DNA from: an uncultured Sphingomonadales bacterium
GTDB lineage: Bacteria > Pseudomonadota > Alphaproteobacteria > Sphingomonadales > Sphingomonadaceae
Direction of reading: 5' to 3'
Length of the DNA stretch: 34,927 nucleotides
Assembly (NCBI GenBank): GCA_937898525.1
Contig: CALCBC010000013.1
Location: forward strand, 1-34,927
Notes under the pieces: generated by a model
Told to the model about the DNA's origin: nothing
The model's database searches: none
What the model saw: the letters and a program-made list of their open reading frames with translations, nothing else
Made by a program: the position numbers and the translations under genes
In this document: positions 6,915-14,701 of the stretch, one piece after another
Position numbering within the stretch: the stretch's first letter is position 1
Layout: the number at the start of each line of letters is the position of its first letter

Positions 6915-8279
6915 TCAGTCGATCGAGAAGATGCTTCGCGCAATGTAGCGCACCCCACCCTCTCCCCATGGGGGCCACCTGTCGGTCTTCACCTGCACGG
7001 GGTCGCTCTTGTCGTTGTAGTAGTAGATCGCGCCGACCTGACCGGGCGCGAACTCCCAGGCGCGCGGGTACCCGATGTCCCAGCTGCCCGCGTCGTCCCG
7101 GACGATGATTTCCGGACTCCAGCTCTGCCCGCCGTCCTCACTGACAACCGCCCGGATGCCCGGAGGATCGAGGCGGCGGCCGTAGACGAGGACCAGCCTG
7201 CCGTCGCTCATGAGCACCGGCTCGCTCGGGGCGCCGAAGTCGGTCGCCCGCGAAAGGAACTCCCAGGTGCCGCCGCCGTCGTCGCTCGCGTAGATCTCCG
7301 TCCACTGCGCGGCGGACCAGTCGCGGTCGCGCCGCAGCACGCATAGCAGTCGGCCGTTCGGCAAGGCGACGCCCCTGGGGTACATGAAAGGCGGGCCGCC
7401 CCGCCGGTCGGGAGCAACGAAGGAAAGGAAATGGAAGTCGGTGCCGTCCTCGGTGCTGCAATAGACGAGCGGACCGCTCGTGCCTGGAGCGCCCTGGAAA
7501 CCCGGAGCGGTGCCGGTCAGGAACAGGAGGCAGCGACCGTCCGCGCGGATCGTCGCCGAATCGTAGGCGGCGAGGTTGGCGAGGTTGTCCATCGGCAGCA
7601 TCGCTGAACGCGACCAGCTCTTCCCGGCATCTTTCGAGATCCGGAAAAAGGAATGTCGATCCGGTGCTTCGACCAAGGTCCTGAGGTCTTCGTAAAACGT
7701 CTTCACCAGCGGATCGCTCTGCATGTAGAGGTGGTTGAAACTGGTGACGAGGACGTTGGGATCGGTGAAGTCGACGGGCCCTACCTCGCGCAGCGGCCCT
7801 CGCCGGCCATCGACCCCGACACGGGGAATGATCACGTCGTTGCCGGGTTGGCGCGGATCGACGCTGGCAACTTTCCACGTCTGCCCGTTGTCGTCCGAAC
7901 GCACGGCCGCCCCGCGCCTGCCGCCGGGACTGGTGGTCACGAGCAGCGTGTGGTTGAGAAGCTCGGGATTGCCGTCAGCGGCGGCCGCGTAGTCGACGGT
8001 CGCGAGCGAGAAATGGCAGATCAGGCCGCCGTTGGGCGTCCGCCAGAACCCGCGGGTGTAGGGATGGCTCGCGAACTCGTGCTGGCTCCGATAGACGACG
8101 GCATGGTCGACGTCCTTCGCCCATCGGGCCGCCCCGAACTTGCGGATCAGCGGCGCGCCGTGTCCGCGTGCAATCGACGAGCACAGCGCGAGACTGGCAG
8201 CGGCACCTCCGGCGAGCGCACCTCTTCGGGAAAGCGCCGCCGAGCAGACTCCGCCGGAGAGGGTTCGGCCTTCGCTCAT
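6915..8279 (-). CDS. Asp-box (BNR, sialidase-fold) protein 2, Tat-exported
   Basis: A 454-residue sialidase-superfamily protein, the most divergent of the three local paralogs. Asp boxes are SDDNGQTW, SKDAGKSW, SDDGGGTW and SEDGGQSW. The shared N-terminal DHAVVYR, the MYPRGVALPNGRLLCVLRRDRD block and the RSIFSID ending identify the subfamily. LSRRGALAGGAAASLALC at residues 16-33 is a twin-arginine signal, so the mature protein should be periplasmic. As in the paralogs, the region that would carry the neuraminidase RIP arginine reads TRGFWRTPNGG. The start is fixed by an ATGA overlap with the stop of the upstream DLH-like gene (ATG 8279-8277, TGA 8278-8276), indicating coupled translation. The substrate is unknown; sialidase activity is not supported. 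Confidence 0.85.
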   Translation of the reverse strand: MSEGRTLSGGVCSAALSRRGALAGGAAASLALCSSIARGHGAPLIRKFGAARWAKDVDHAVVYRSQHEFASHPYTRGFWRTPNGGLICHFSLATVDYAAAADGNPELLNHTLLVTTSPGGRRGAAVRSDDNGQTWKVASVDPRQPGNDVIIPRVGVDGRRGPLREVGPVDFTDPNVLVTSFNHLYMQSDPLVKTFYEDLRTLVEAPDRHSFFRISKDAGKSWSRSAMLPMDNLANLAAYDSATIRADGRCLLFLTGTAPGFQGAPGTSGPLVYCSTEDGTDFHFLSFVAPDRRGGPPFMYPRGVALPNGRLLCVLRRDRDWSAAQWTEIYASDDGGGTWEFLSRATDFGAPSEPVLMSDGRLVLVYGRRLDPPGIRAVVSEDGGQSWSPEIIVRDDAGSWDIGYPRAWEFAPGQVGAIYYYNDKSDPVQVKTDRWPPWGEGGVRYIARSIFSID

Positions 8280-9109
8280 TCGAGGTTCCCGCGCAGGAGG
8301 GCCACGGTCGCCGCCCAGGCCTGCGCGGCGGAGGCCGGATCGTACTTCGCGTTGTCGGCCAGCGCGAAGCCGTGGTCGCCCGCCACGACTTCCACCGTCC
8401 CGTGCAGACCCGCTTCGGCGAACGCTGTCGTCAAGTCGGTCTTGTCGCCGGGCTCGCGTGCATCGGCATCCTTGCCGATGGCGACGTAGTAGGCCGCCTT
8501 GCTCTCCTTCACGAAGAGGTGCGGGCTGTTGGGCCGGGCCGTGGCAATGGCGAGCGGCTGCACGGCAGCGACCGCGGCGATGCGATCGGGCGCGACGCGC
8601 GCCGTCAGGAAGGCGTGGACGGAGCCGATCTCGTAGCCGACCGCTCCGGCCTTCACGCTCGTGTCGACCTGCGGCAGGGCATCGAGATAGGCGAGATAGG
8701 CCTTCACGTCCGCCATTATCCGTTCGTCGGTCGCCGTCCCGCGCCACTGCTCGTTCCTCGTCGCGAAGTCGAGCGTGCTGGCGCTCGTACCGTCGAGCGC
8801 CACGCTCCGATGGAACGCGTTGGGAACGAGGACGACGTATCCCTCGCCGGCGAGCTTGCGCCCCACCTCGGCGATCGCGGGCCTCAGGCCCCCGAGGTCT
8901 GCCCAGAGGATCACGGCCGGTGCCTTGGCCATCGCGGGGGTGAACAGCAGGGCGTCGGCCGAGCCGTCGGGCGTGGCGATAGTGACGTGGCGTTCGCTCG
9001 CGGCGGGACTGTCCGCGGGAACGGTTGCACAGGCCGAAAGGCCGAAGCCTACCACCAGCAGGAAGCCCGCCAGCCACCTGCGCATCACACCCGCGACAAG
9101 AGCTCGCAT
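8276..9109 (-). CDS. Dienelactone hydrolase-like lipoprotein with missing nucleophile
   Basis: A 277-residue alpha/beta-fold protein of the DLH family. The N-terminal hydrophobic stretch ends in GFGLSAC, a lipobox with Cys27, so it is probably a lipoprotein anchored in an envelope membrane. Family blocks are clear: ADLGGLRPAIAEVGRKLAGEGYVVLVPNAFHR, and GDHGFAL near the C-terminus with the expected catalytic His246. The nucleophile elbow, normally GxCxGG or GxSxGG, reads GYEIGS, with glutamate in place of Cys/Ser at residue 160. The protein therefore probably does not use the classical triad; it may bind ligand or use another chemistry. The ATG at 9109 was preferred over GTG 9118 because AGGAAAGG lies 8 bases upstream. 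It overlaps the next gene by 4 bases and lies between two Asp-box genes. Confidence 0.8.
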   Translation of the reverse strand: MRALVAGVMRRWLAGFLLVVGFGLSACATVPADSPAASERHVTIATPDGSADALLFTPAMAKAPAVILWADLGGLRPAIAEVGRKLAGEGYVVLVPNAFHRSVALDGTSASTLDFATRNEQWRGTATDERIMADVKAYLAYLDALPQVDTSVKAGAVGYEIGSVHAFLTARVAPDRIAAVAAVQPLAIATARPNSPHLFVKESKAAYYVAIGKDADAREPGDKTDLTTAFAEAGLHGTVEVVAGDHGFALADNAKYDPASAAQAWAATVALLRGNLE

Positions 9110-9170
9110 GCCTGTCACCTTTCCTGCTCCGGAACCGACCCGGGTCTTGCCAGGACCATCCCGCTCGCTC

Positions 9171-10442
9171 TCAATCGACCGAGAAGATGCTGCGCTGGAT
9201 GTGCCGCACGCCGCCGTTGACCTGAACCGGGTCGTCCTTGCTGTTGAAGTAGTAGATCACCCCGACCTTGCCGTCGTCGGTCACCCAGGCGTTCGGATAG
9301 CCGAGGTCCCAGCTGCCGCCGTCGTCGCGCACGATCAGCTCCGGCCCCCAGGTCCTGCCCTCGTCCTCGCTCACCTTGGCGCGGATTCCGGCGGGCATCA
9401 GGCGGTAACCGTAGACCATCACCAGCCGCCCGTCGGGGAGCTGGACGAGGCTCCCGGGCGAACCGAAATCGTTGACCCGGCTGAGAAACTGCCAGGTCCG
9501 CCCGGCATCGTCGCTCGAGAACACCTCGGTCCACATGATACCGCGCGGGTCGCGCTGGCAGCGTAGCACGCACAGCATGCGCCCGCTCGGCAGCAGGTAC
9601 CCCCGCGGATAGAACCAGCGGTGGCCGCCGAAGCGGAACGTGCTCTGGTAGTCGCCCTCGGCCGCCGCATAGGGATCGCGCTTGGGCGTGATGAAGGTGA
9701 GGAAGTGGAAATCGGTCCCGCGCGGCGGCAGCGCGAACACGCACGGCCGTCGGTTCCAACCTTCCTTGTCGACCTCGATCAGCCAGATCAGCGCCGTGCC
9801 GTCAGGGCGGATCAGCACCGAGTTCATTCCCGAGATCGAGTGCAGCGCGTCTCTCGGCACGGCGATCGGCGGGCTCCAGCTGCGCCCGCGGTCGCGCGAA
9901 ACGCGGACGTCGGTACGGCCCTCGGGCGTGCCGAAGCCAGCGCCGCTGTTCGAAATGATCGTATCCTTGTCGAGGAAATCGATCGGCTGCAGGTCGCCCA
10001 TCGTCTTCGCTCCGGCCATCGCCGGGTCTATCCGCGACATCATGTTGATCGTCGGGTCAGCGCCGTCCCAGGTGCGGCCCCAGTCCCTCGATCGCAGCGC
10101 GACCGACTTGCTGCCCAGGCCCTCACGCCCGAGGTTGTCGTGGCTGATGTCGTCAGCGCTGGCATACCGCGTGGTGATCGCCGTGACTTGCTGCAGCAGT
10201 TCGCCGTCGCCGAAGTTCCAGTATCCCATGACGTGCGGCCAGCCGGCCATCTCGTCTTCGCGGCGATACACCACCGCGTGGTCGACGTCCGTGAGCTTGC
10301 GCGGCGGGGCATAGGACCGGATCAGCCCTCCCGCCTGGGCCTGGGCCATCGAATGGACGAGAAGCGAGACAAACGCCGAGCCGCCGATGAGCGCGCCGCG
10401 GCGCGTGATCGGCGCCACCGTGCGGGTCGCGTTATCGAACAT
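9171..10442 (-). CDS. Asp-box (BNR, sialidase-fold) protein 3, Tat-exported
   Basis: A 423-residue sialidase-superfamily protein. Residues 13-37 (TRRGALIGGSAFVSLLVHSM, then AQAQA) form a twin-arginine signal, so the mature propeller should be periplasmic. Asp boxes are SRDWGRTW, SRDRGRSW, SDDAGRTW and SEDEGRTW. It matches paralog 1 over almost its whole mature length, including stretches identical at DNA level near the 3' end. The RIP-equivalent segment is VMGYWNFGDGELL, lacking the neuraminidase arginine. The ATG has a strong GAGGAGG upstream. It is first in the group Asp-box 3, DLH-like, Asp-box 2, lying 182 bases below the TonB receptor gene, with two GC-rich hairpins in between. A role in processing what the receptor imports is inference. 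Confidence 0.86.
   Translation of the reverse strand: MFDNATRTVAPITRRGALIGGSAFVSLLVHSMAQAQAGGLIRSYAPPRKLTDVDHAVVYRREDEMAGWPHVMGYWNFGDGELLQQVTAITTRYASADDISHDNLGREGLGSKSVALRSRDWGRTWDGADPTINMMSRIDPAMAGAKTMGDLQPIDFLDKDTIISNSGAGFGTPEGRTDVRVSRDRGRSWSPPIAVPRDALHSISGMNSVLIRPDGTALIWLIEVDKEGWNRRPCVFALPPRGTDFHFLTFITPKRDPYAAAEGDYQSTFRFGGHRWFYPRGYLLPSGRMLCVLRCQRDPRGIMWTEVFSSDDAGRTWQFLSRVNDFGSPGSLVQLPDGRLVMVYGYRLMPAGIRAKVSEDEGRTWGPELIVRDDGGSWDLGYPNAWVTDDGKVGVIYYFNSKDDPVQVNGGVRHIQRSIFSVD
9183..9218. repeat. 36-bp exact direct repeat, copy 2 (in Asp-box gene 3)
   Basis: Identical to 4480-4515, in the same orientation, in the homologous 3' part of Asp-box gene 3. Confidence 0.85.
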
Positions 10443-10515
10443 GCCTGTCCTCCTCTCCCTGCGCCATTCGTGATCGCGGCGGCGACCCGTGCGCTACCCC
10501 ATTTATCGCGCCGCG

Positions 10516-10546
10516 CGGGCCGGGGCGGAAGCGCCACCCCGGCCCG
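10516..10546 (-). terminator. GC-rich hairpin between TonB receptor 1 and Asp-box gene 3
   Basis: A 10-bp perfect stem (CGGGCCGGGG with CCCCGGCCCG) closes an 11-base loop. No run of T follows on the minus strand, so it is a poor intrinsic terminator alone. Together with the neighbouring hairpin it may pause or partly terminate transcription, or protect the receptor mRNA end, so that receptor and downstream genes are made in different amounts. Confidence 0.4.
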
Positions 10547-10579
10547 GCGTGATTGCACCCAGAAGCGCTCCGGCGTGGT

Positions 10580-10615
10580 GGCCCGGCCGCAGGAAGGGAG
10601 CGGCGCGGCCGGGCC
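10580..10615 (-). terminator. GC-rich hairpin 9 bases after the TonB receptor 1 stop
   Basis: An 11-bp perfect stem (GGCCCGGCCGC at 10580-10590 with GCGGCCGGGCC at 10605-10615) closes a 14-base loop, directly downstream of the receptor stop codon. No T-run follows. Its position fits a 3'-end stabiliser or partial terminator of the receptor message. Confidence 0.45.
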
Positions 10616-10624
10616 TGGCCTGGC

Positions 10625-13306
10625 TCAGAAGCGCTTGCCAACGCTAAGGTACCATTCCCGCGGGGCCGACGGCTGGCCGATGTTGGCACCGGCGCCGAGA
10701 CCCTGGATGAAGACGGTCTTCTGCAGGAAGTACTCCTTGTCCGTCAGGTTGGTCACCCCGAGGGCGACTTCGAAGTCGTGCTCCTCGTTGTGGTAGGTGA
10801 GCCGTGCATTGAAGGTTGAGCGCGCCGGATCGTCGAGGTGGGTGTAGTCGGTGCTCCACGCGACCTTGCTGATCCAGAACCAGTCGAGGCGCGGCGTCAG
10901 TGTGCCCTGAAGGGCATCGACGCCGAACACGTACTGGATGCCGCCGCTCGCCGTCCAGTCGGGGAAGCCGATCGGCCGTCCGGTGGTGCTGCCGCGGTCG
11001 GTGTAGCCGAGCGAACCGTTGATCGTCAGATCGTCGATCGGCTCGATCGTGGCCTCGAGCTCGAACCCGCGAACCGGATCGCCGCCGGAGACCGGATAGT
11101 TCCAGCTGCGCGAGATGCACTGGATGCCGACGGTGGTGCCGTTCGGCGGACCGTCGGTGGCCGCATTGTAGGGCCGGCAGTTGGTGAAGTCGTTCGAGAA
11201 CTGGGTGTTGTCCGGCCCGTCCGGGATCAGCGTCTGGTCGCCCGGAAGTATCACGAGATCCGTGCGGTTCGGGTCATAGCGCGGCTCCATGCCGGAGAAC
11301 GACCCATTGCGCATCGAGTACGCCATCCAGAAGGCCGCCCCGTTGAGCCGCAGCCGGCGATCGAAGAAGTCCGCCTTGAAGCCAACCTCGTAACTGATCA
11401 GAGAAGTCGGGAACTGCTGCTCGACCTGTCCGGCCTGGAACACGCGGGTGTTGAATCCCGGCAGCCGGTAGCCGGTCGCCGCAGAGGCATAGACGAGGAT
11501 GTCGTCCGTGACCTTGTAGTCTGCACCGATTTTCCAGTCCCACCGCTTGTTCCTGATCGGCAGCACGAAGTAGGTGCTGGCGCTCGACGGCACGAACGTC
11601 GTCGACCCCGGCAACGAGGCGTCGAACTGGGCCGAGTAGTCGACGATCTTCTCGTCGTCTGAACGCCGGATACCGCCGTTGATGCTGAGCCCTTCGAGGA
11701 TTCCGAAAGCCTCGTATGGCCGGAACGTGGCGTTGAGGAAGGCCGCCTTGGCCTGCGGCTTGTAGATGACGTCGTGAAACTGCTGCGTGCCGTTGCGGAC
11801 GTTCTGCGGGTGGCCGTTCTCCACCGCCTTGCCGTCGTAGTAGAACAGGCCGGCGACCCAGTCCAACCAGCCGTGCTGACCGGTCACGCGGAGCTCGCCG
11901 TTCCAGTAGGACATCGTGTCCTCGTGGTAGATGATCGAATCCGCCAGCGGCGTTCCGTCCCAGCCGGCGCCGAACCGGGTGTAGATTTCGCGGTAGCCGG
12001 CGATCGCGGTGACCTCGATATCGTCGGTCACCCCGACGCTGAGGCGTCCGTTCAGCCCCCAGTTCTCCATCGGCACCGTGCGTCCCCAGCAGTTGCCGCC
12101 GCGGAACAGCGAACCGTTGTAGTAGGTGTTGCCGGGGATCAGCGTGCCGGCCGGGAACGGGTCGCAGAAGTTGTCGTAGGTCGTGTAGAGGCTGTCGGTC
12201 TCGAACCGCTCGTCCCAGCGGAACGGCGTCCCGGGAACCGAGAACTGGTCGAACATCGTGATGAAGTTGCGGCTGACGCCTGGCGCGTTTTCATCGATGA
12301 CCCCGGTGTAGGGCCCCCAGCGCCCGCCGTTTTCGTCCAGCCCTCTCAGCCGGCCGTAATTGAGGTGGTAGTCGTATTCGATGACCTTCTCGGCCGCGGA
12401 CTCGTTGTTGGAGTCGGTATAGTCGCCGGAGATGTTGAGCTCGACGTTGGGCAGCGGCTGCCACCGCAGGGCCCCGCGGACCGCCCGCGCGTCCTCGCCG
12501 CCGTAATGGCCGATGACGCAGCTTTTCGGCTTCCGGCCGGCCGCCCAGCTGGTTTTCGAAGTCTGGAACGGGAACGTGCCGGCGAGCTCGGGCGTGCCGT
12601 TCAGATACATCTGGCAGCTGAAGTCGAGCAGGTCCATGTAGCCGGTACGCTTCTTCGAGACCATCGAAGCGCTGACCGCCAACGTGTCGGTGACCGGAAT
12701 GTTGATGCCCGCGCGCGCATCCATCCGGTTGTATGAACCGACGGTGAAATCGACGTAGGCCGAAAGGTCGTTGAAGTCGGGCTTCCTCGAAACCAGGTTG
12801 ACCGCGCCCGAGATCGCGTTGCGACCGAACAGCGTGCCCTGGGGACCGCGCAGGACTTCGACGCGCTCGAGGTCGAGCAGGTCGAAGTTGGAGCCGAACA
12901 GGAACGGGTAATAGACGTCGTCGATATAGTAGGCGACCGCCGGCTCCTGCGAGAACTGGGTGTCCGTGGTGCCGATGCCGCGCAGGGTCACCGAGACGCC
13001 GGCCCCGTAGATGCCCTGCGACTTGCGGAACGTCGCGTTCGGCACGATCGCGCCGAGGTTGGCAAAGGTGGTGATCTGGCGTTCCTCGAGCGTCTCCGAG
13101 GTAACCGCTGTGATCGCGATCGGCACGTCCTGCACGTTGGTCGCGATCCTCGTGCCGGTGACGATGATCTCGTTGCTGTCGCGTTGGGATTGCGCTGCCT
13201 CTGCGGGAGCGGCGCCCGGGTCGGCCGGCGCATCCTGCGCGACTGCCGGCTGAGCCAGCGCCATTGCGATTACTGAACTGGAAAGCAGTACCTTCAGGTT
13301 GACCAT
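10625..13306 (-). CDS. TonB-dependent outer-membrane receptor 1
   Basis: An 893-residue outer-membrane beta-barrel receptor that imports a ligand using energy passed on by TonB. Features in order: a Sec signal peptide ending in AVAQ near residue 24, a TonB box-like NEIIVTGTR at 45-53, and a plug domain with VTLRGIG, YYIDDVYYP and LERVEVLRGPQGTLFGRN. The barrel ends in the terminal aromatic REWYLSVGKRF. Several cysteines fall in predicted external loops (for example DFSCQMY and KSCVIGHYGGED), suggesting disulfides. It is paralogous to the receptor at 25871-28357, sharing GTPELAG, CVIGHYGGED and AVRG. The ATG at 13306 has GGGAGGAC upstream. No FecR-type N-terminal signalling domain is seen. Its position above exported enzymes and next to a catabolic operon suggests an organic nutrient rather than iron as ligand. 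Confidence 0.93.
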   Translation of the reverse strand: MVNLKVLLSSSVIAMALAQPAVAQDAPADPGAAPAEAAQSQRDSNEIIVTGTRIATNVQDVPIAITAVTSETLEERQITTFANLGAIVPNATFRKSQGIYGAGVSVTLRGIGTTDTQFSQEPAVAYYIDDVYYPFLFGSNFDLLDLERVEVLRGPQGTLFGRNAISGAVNLVSRKPDFNDLSAYVDFTVGSYNRMDARAGINIPVTDTLAVSASMVSKKRTGYMDLLDFSCQMYLNGTPELAGTFPFQTSKTSWAAGRKPKSCVIGHYGGEDARAVRGALRWQPLPNVELNISGDYTDSNNESAAEKVIEYDYHLNYGRLRGLDENGGRWGPYTGVIDENAPGVSRNFITMFDQFSVPGTPFRWDERFETDSLYTTYDNFCDPFPAGTLIPGNTYYNGSLFRGGNCWGRTVPMENWGLNGRLSVGVTDDIEVTAIAGYREIYTRFGAGWDGTPLADSIIYHEDTMSYWNGELRVTGQHGWLDWVAGLFYYDGKAVENGHPQNVRNGTQQFHDVIYKPQAKAAFLNATFRPYEAFGILEGLSINGGIRRSDDEKIVDYSAQFDASLPGSTTFVPSSASTYFVLPIRNKRWDWKIGADYKVTDDILVYASAATGYRLPGFNTRVFQAGQVEQQFPTSLISYEVGFKADFFDRRLRLNGAAFWMAYSMRNGSFSGMEPRYDPNRTDLVILPGDQTLIPDGPDNTQFSNDFTNCRPYNAATDGPPNGTTVGIQCISRSWNYPVSGGDPVRGFELEATIEPIDDLTINGSLGYTDRGSTTGRPIGFPDWTASGGIQYVFGVDALQGTLTPRLDWFWISKVAWSTDYTHLDDPARSTFNARLTYHNEEHDFEVALGVTNLTDKEYFLQKTVFIQGLGAGANIGQPSAPREWYLSVGKRF

Positions 13307-13420
13307 CGGTGTCCTCCCGCAACTTCGCTGTGAGGCTGACTAGGAGGGGGGCCGGTGGCCAACTTTACCGGAAGGGCGTCGCATCTTGTCCTCGTCGAGA
13401 GGGTATGCGGCAGGGCTTCG

Positions 13421-13442
13421 CAGTCGCCAGACAGGGCGACTG
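13421..13442. promoter_or_regulatory. 22-bp palindrome, candidate operator of TonB receptor 1
   Basis: A perfect inverted repeat: CAGTCGCC, 6 bases, GGCGACTG. It lies immediately downstream of the AT-rich promoter-like segment on the receptor side, where a repressor would cover the transcription start. It could also form a hairpin in the 5' leader. Which protein binds is unknown; the local IclR and AraC regulators are candidates. Confidence 0.4.
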
Positions 13443-13450
13443 GCGGAGAC

Positions 13451-13479
13451 ATTTTAATCACATCATTTCAAATCTTTGC
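13451..13479 (-). promoter_or_regulatory. AT-rich promoter-like segment upstream of TonB receptor 1
   Basis: The 286-base gap 13307-13592 holds the only clearly AT-rich stretch in the neighbourhood (about 13449-13480). On the minus strand it includes a -10-like TAAAAT at 13451-13456; a TTGAAA at 13466-13471 is too close to serve as its -35. The remainder of the gap is a leader of about 140 bases without a recognisable gene. Confidence 0.3.
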
Positions 13480-13592
13480 TGCGCAATCCGAGCCAGGCTC
13501 CGGAGAATCCGCGAGGCCCCCTGGGGCAACCTGAACCGGCCGTCGTATGCGCCGGTCAACTTTTCCTGCCGGTTCCGGCAGGTCCGACCGGG

Positions 13593-14507
13593 TCAGGCGG
13601 TGACTTCGACCGGCTTGCGCGGATAATCGTCGGCGTTGAGCACCCAGCCGGGCATGTCGGAGAAGTCCTCCCGCGGCGGCGAGAAGATGTCGACCAGCAC
13701 GTTACGCCCCGGATCGGACGGTGCCGAGGTGTGAATCACGCGCGGAGGAATGACACAGACCGAGGGCGAGTCGCAGCGCTCGTGCTCGTCCTCGCGCCAC
13801 TCGTGCTGGTTGGCGGTCCACGGCCAGCGTAGGTGATGCATGTACCACCCTTCGAGCGCCAGCGAGCACTGTTCGAAGTCGTCGTGCGAATGCGGCGAGA
13901 GCTTGGTCACGTCGCGCGGACCCTGCGCCGGGAACACGTTGACCATGAAGGTAGTGCACCGGAAAATCTTGCCGAACCGCCCCGGTTCGTCCGGAACGTC
14001 GAGGCTGTAGCTGCGGATCTTCCAGCCGCCGACGGGCTCGGGCCAGGGCTCGAAAGGCGGAATCTGCGGGTGCGGGCCGGCGTAGGCCTCGGGGTTCGCC
14101 GCCTTGGCGGTGACATCGTCGTTCTGCGTCGTGATCAGCCGCACGATGCGGCCGCCGGCGCGGCAGGTCACGCGGCTGTCGCCTGGCGGGATCATGGTGA
14201 TCGTGTAGCCGCCGATCTCGGCCGTCTCGCCGTTGGCCTCGACCGTGGCCGCCATGTCCGGGTCGTGCAGCAGCAGCACGTACTCGTCGACCTGCCCGCG
14301 CCGCTCGAACACCGCGCCGGGCTCGACCTCGGAATAGCAGACCACGAAATTCTGGCCGCGCGTGTACCAGGTGCGATGCCCTTCGCCGGTTTCCTGCGGA
14401 TCGCTGGAGTAGAAGCGCCCATAGCTGGAAACGCCGAACGCCGAAGCAGGCCCGGATCCGCCGCGGGCCGTCGCCAGACGGGAACGGGGGTCATCGGCTT
14501 CGTACAT
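13593..14507 (-). CDS. Cupin-superfamily protein (probable bicupin)
   Basis: A 304-residue protein with two cupin-like halves. The first holds DEYVLLLHDPDMAATVEA followed by GGYTITMIPPGDS. The second holds PHSHDDFEQCSLALEGWYMHH and, later, VIPPRVIHTS, giving the His-x-His, Glu and His pattern of a metal site. No signal peptide is present, so it is cytoplasmic. Cupins include dioxygenases, isomerases and decarboxylating enzymes, and the exact reaction cannot be assigned here. The ATG at 14507 was chosen over the upstream in-frame ATG because GAGGAGGA lies just before it. It sits between the aldolase gene (194-base gap) and the receptor gene, both on the same strand. A role in the same pathway is inferred from position. 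Confidence 0.75.
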   Translation of the reverse strand: MYEADDPRSRLATARGGSGPASAFGVSSYGRFYSSDPQETGEGHRTWYTRGQNFVVCYSEVEPGAVFERRGQVDEYVLLLHDPDMAATVEANGETAEIGGYTITMIPPGDSRVTCRAGGRIVRLITTQNDDVTAKAANPEAYAGPHPQIPPFEPWPEPVGGWKIRSYSLDVPDEPGRFGKIFRCTTFMVNVFPAQGPRDVTKLSPHSHDDFEQCSLALEGWYMHHLRWPWTANQHEWREDEHERCDSPSVCVIPPRVIHTSAPSDPGRNVLVDIFSPPREDFSDMPGWVLNADDYPRKPVEVTA

Positions 14508-14701
14508 CTCGGTCCTCCTCGGCCAAGGCCCTGAAAACATGGAGGGGAGGCAGCAGGAACTCCCTTTCGGGATGCACCGGCATACCCCCCCTCATGTCCT
14601 TGTCGCTAGGTCTGCCGCGCACGCGCGACAACGGCTTTCGGGCGTTGTGGCCGCGTTGGAAAAGAACGCGTTCCGCACGGGGCAATTCGCGGGGTCTCGG
14701 A
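14508..14701. other. Intergenic region with a 10-bp palindrome
   Basis: These 194 bases lie between the aldolase and cupin genes, both minus strand. GAACGCGTTC at 14664-14673 is a perfect palindrome, flanked by GGAA on the left and a C on the right. No convincing -35/-10 pair or small coding region was recognised. A promoter serving the cupin gene is possible. Confidence 0.25.

Noticed and set aside
6915..9077. A 720-residue fusion reading of Asp-box protein 2 with upstream sequence
   Set aside because: The extra N-terminal part is an out-of-frame reading of the DLH-like gene; the ATGA overlap and Tat signal set the real start at 8279.
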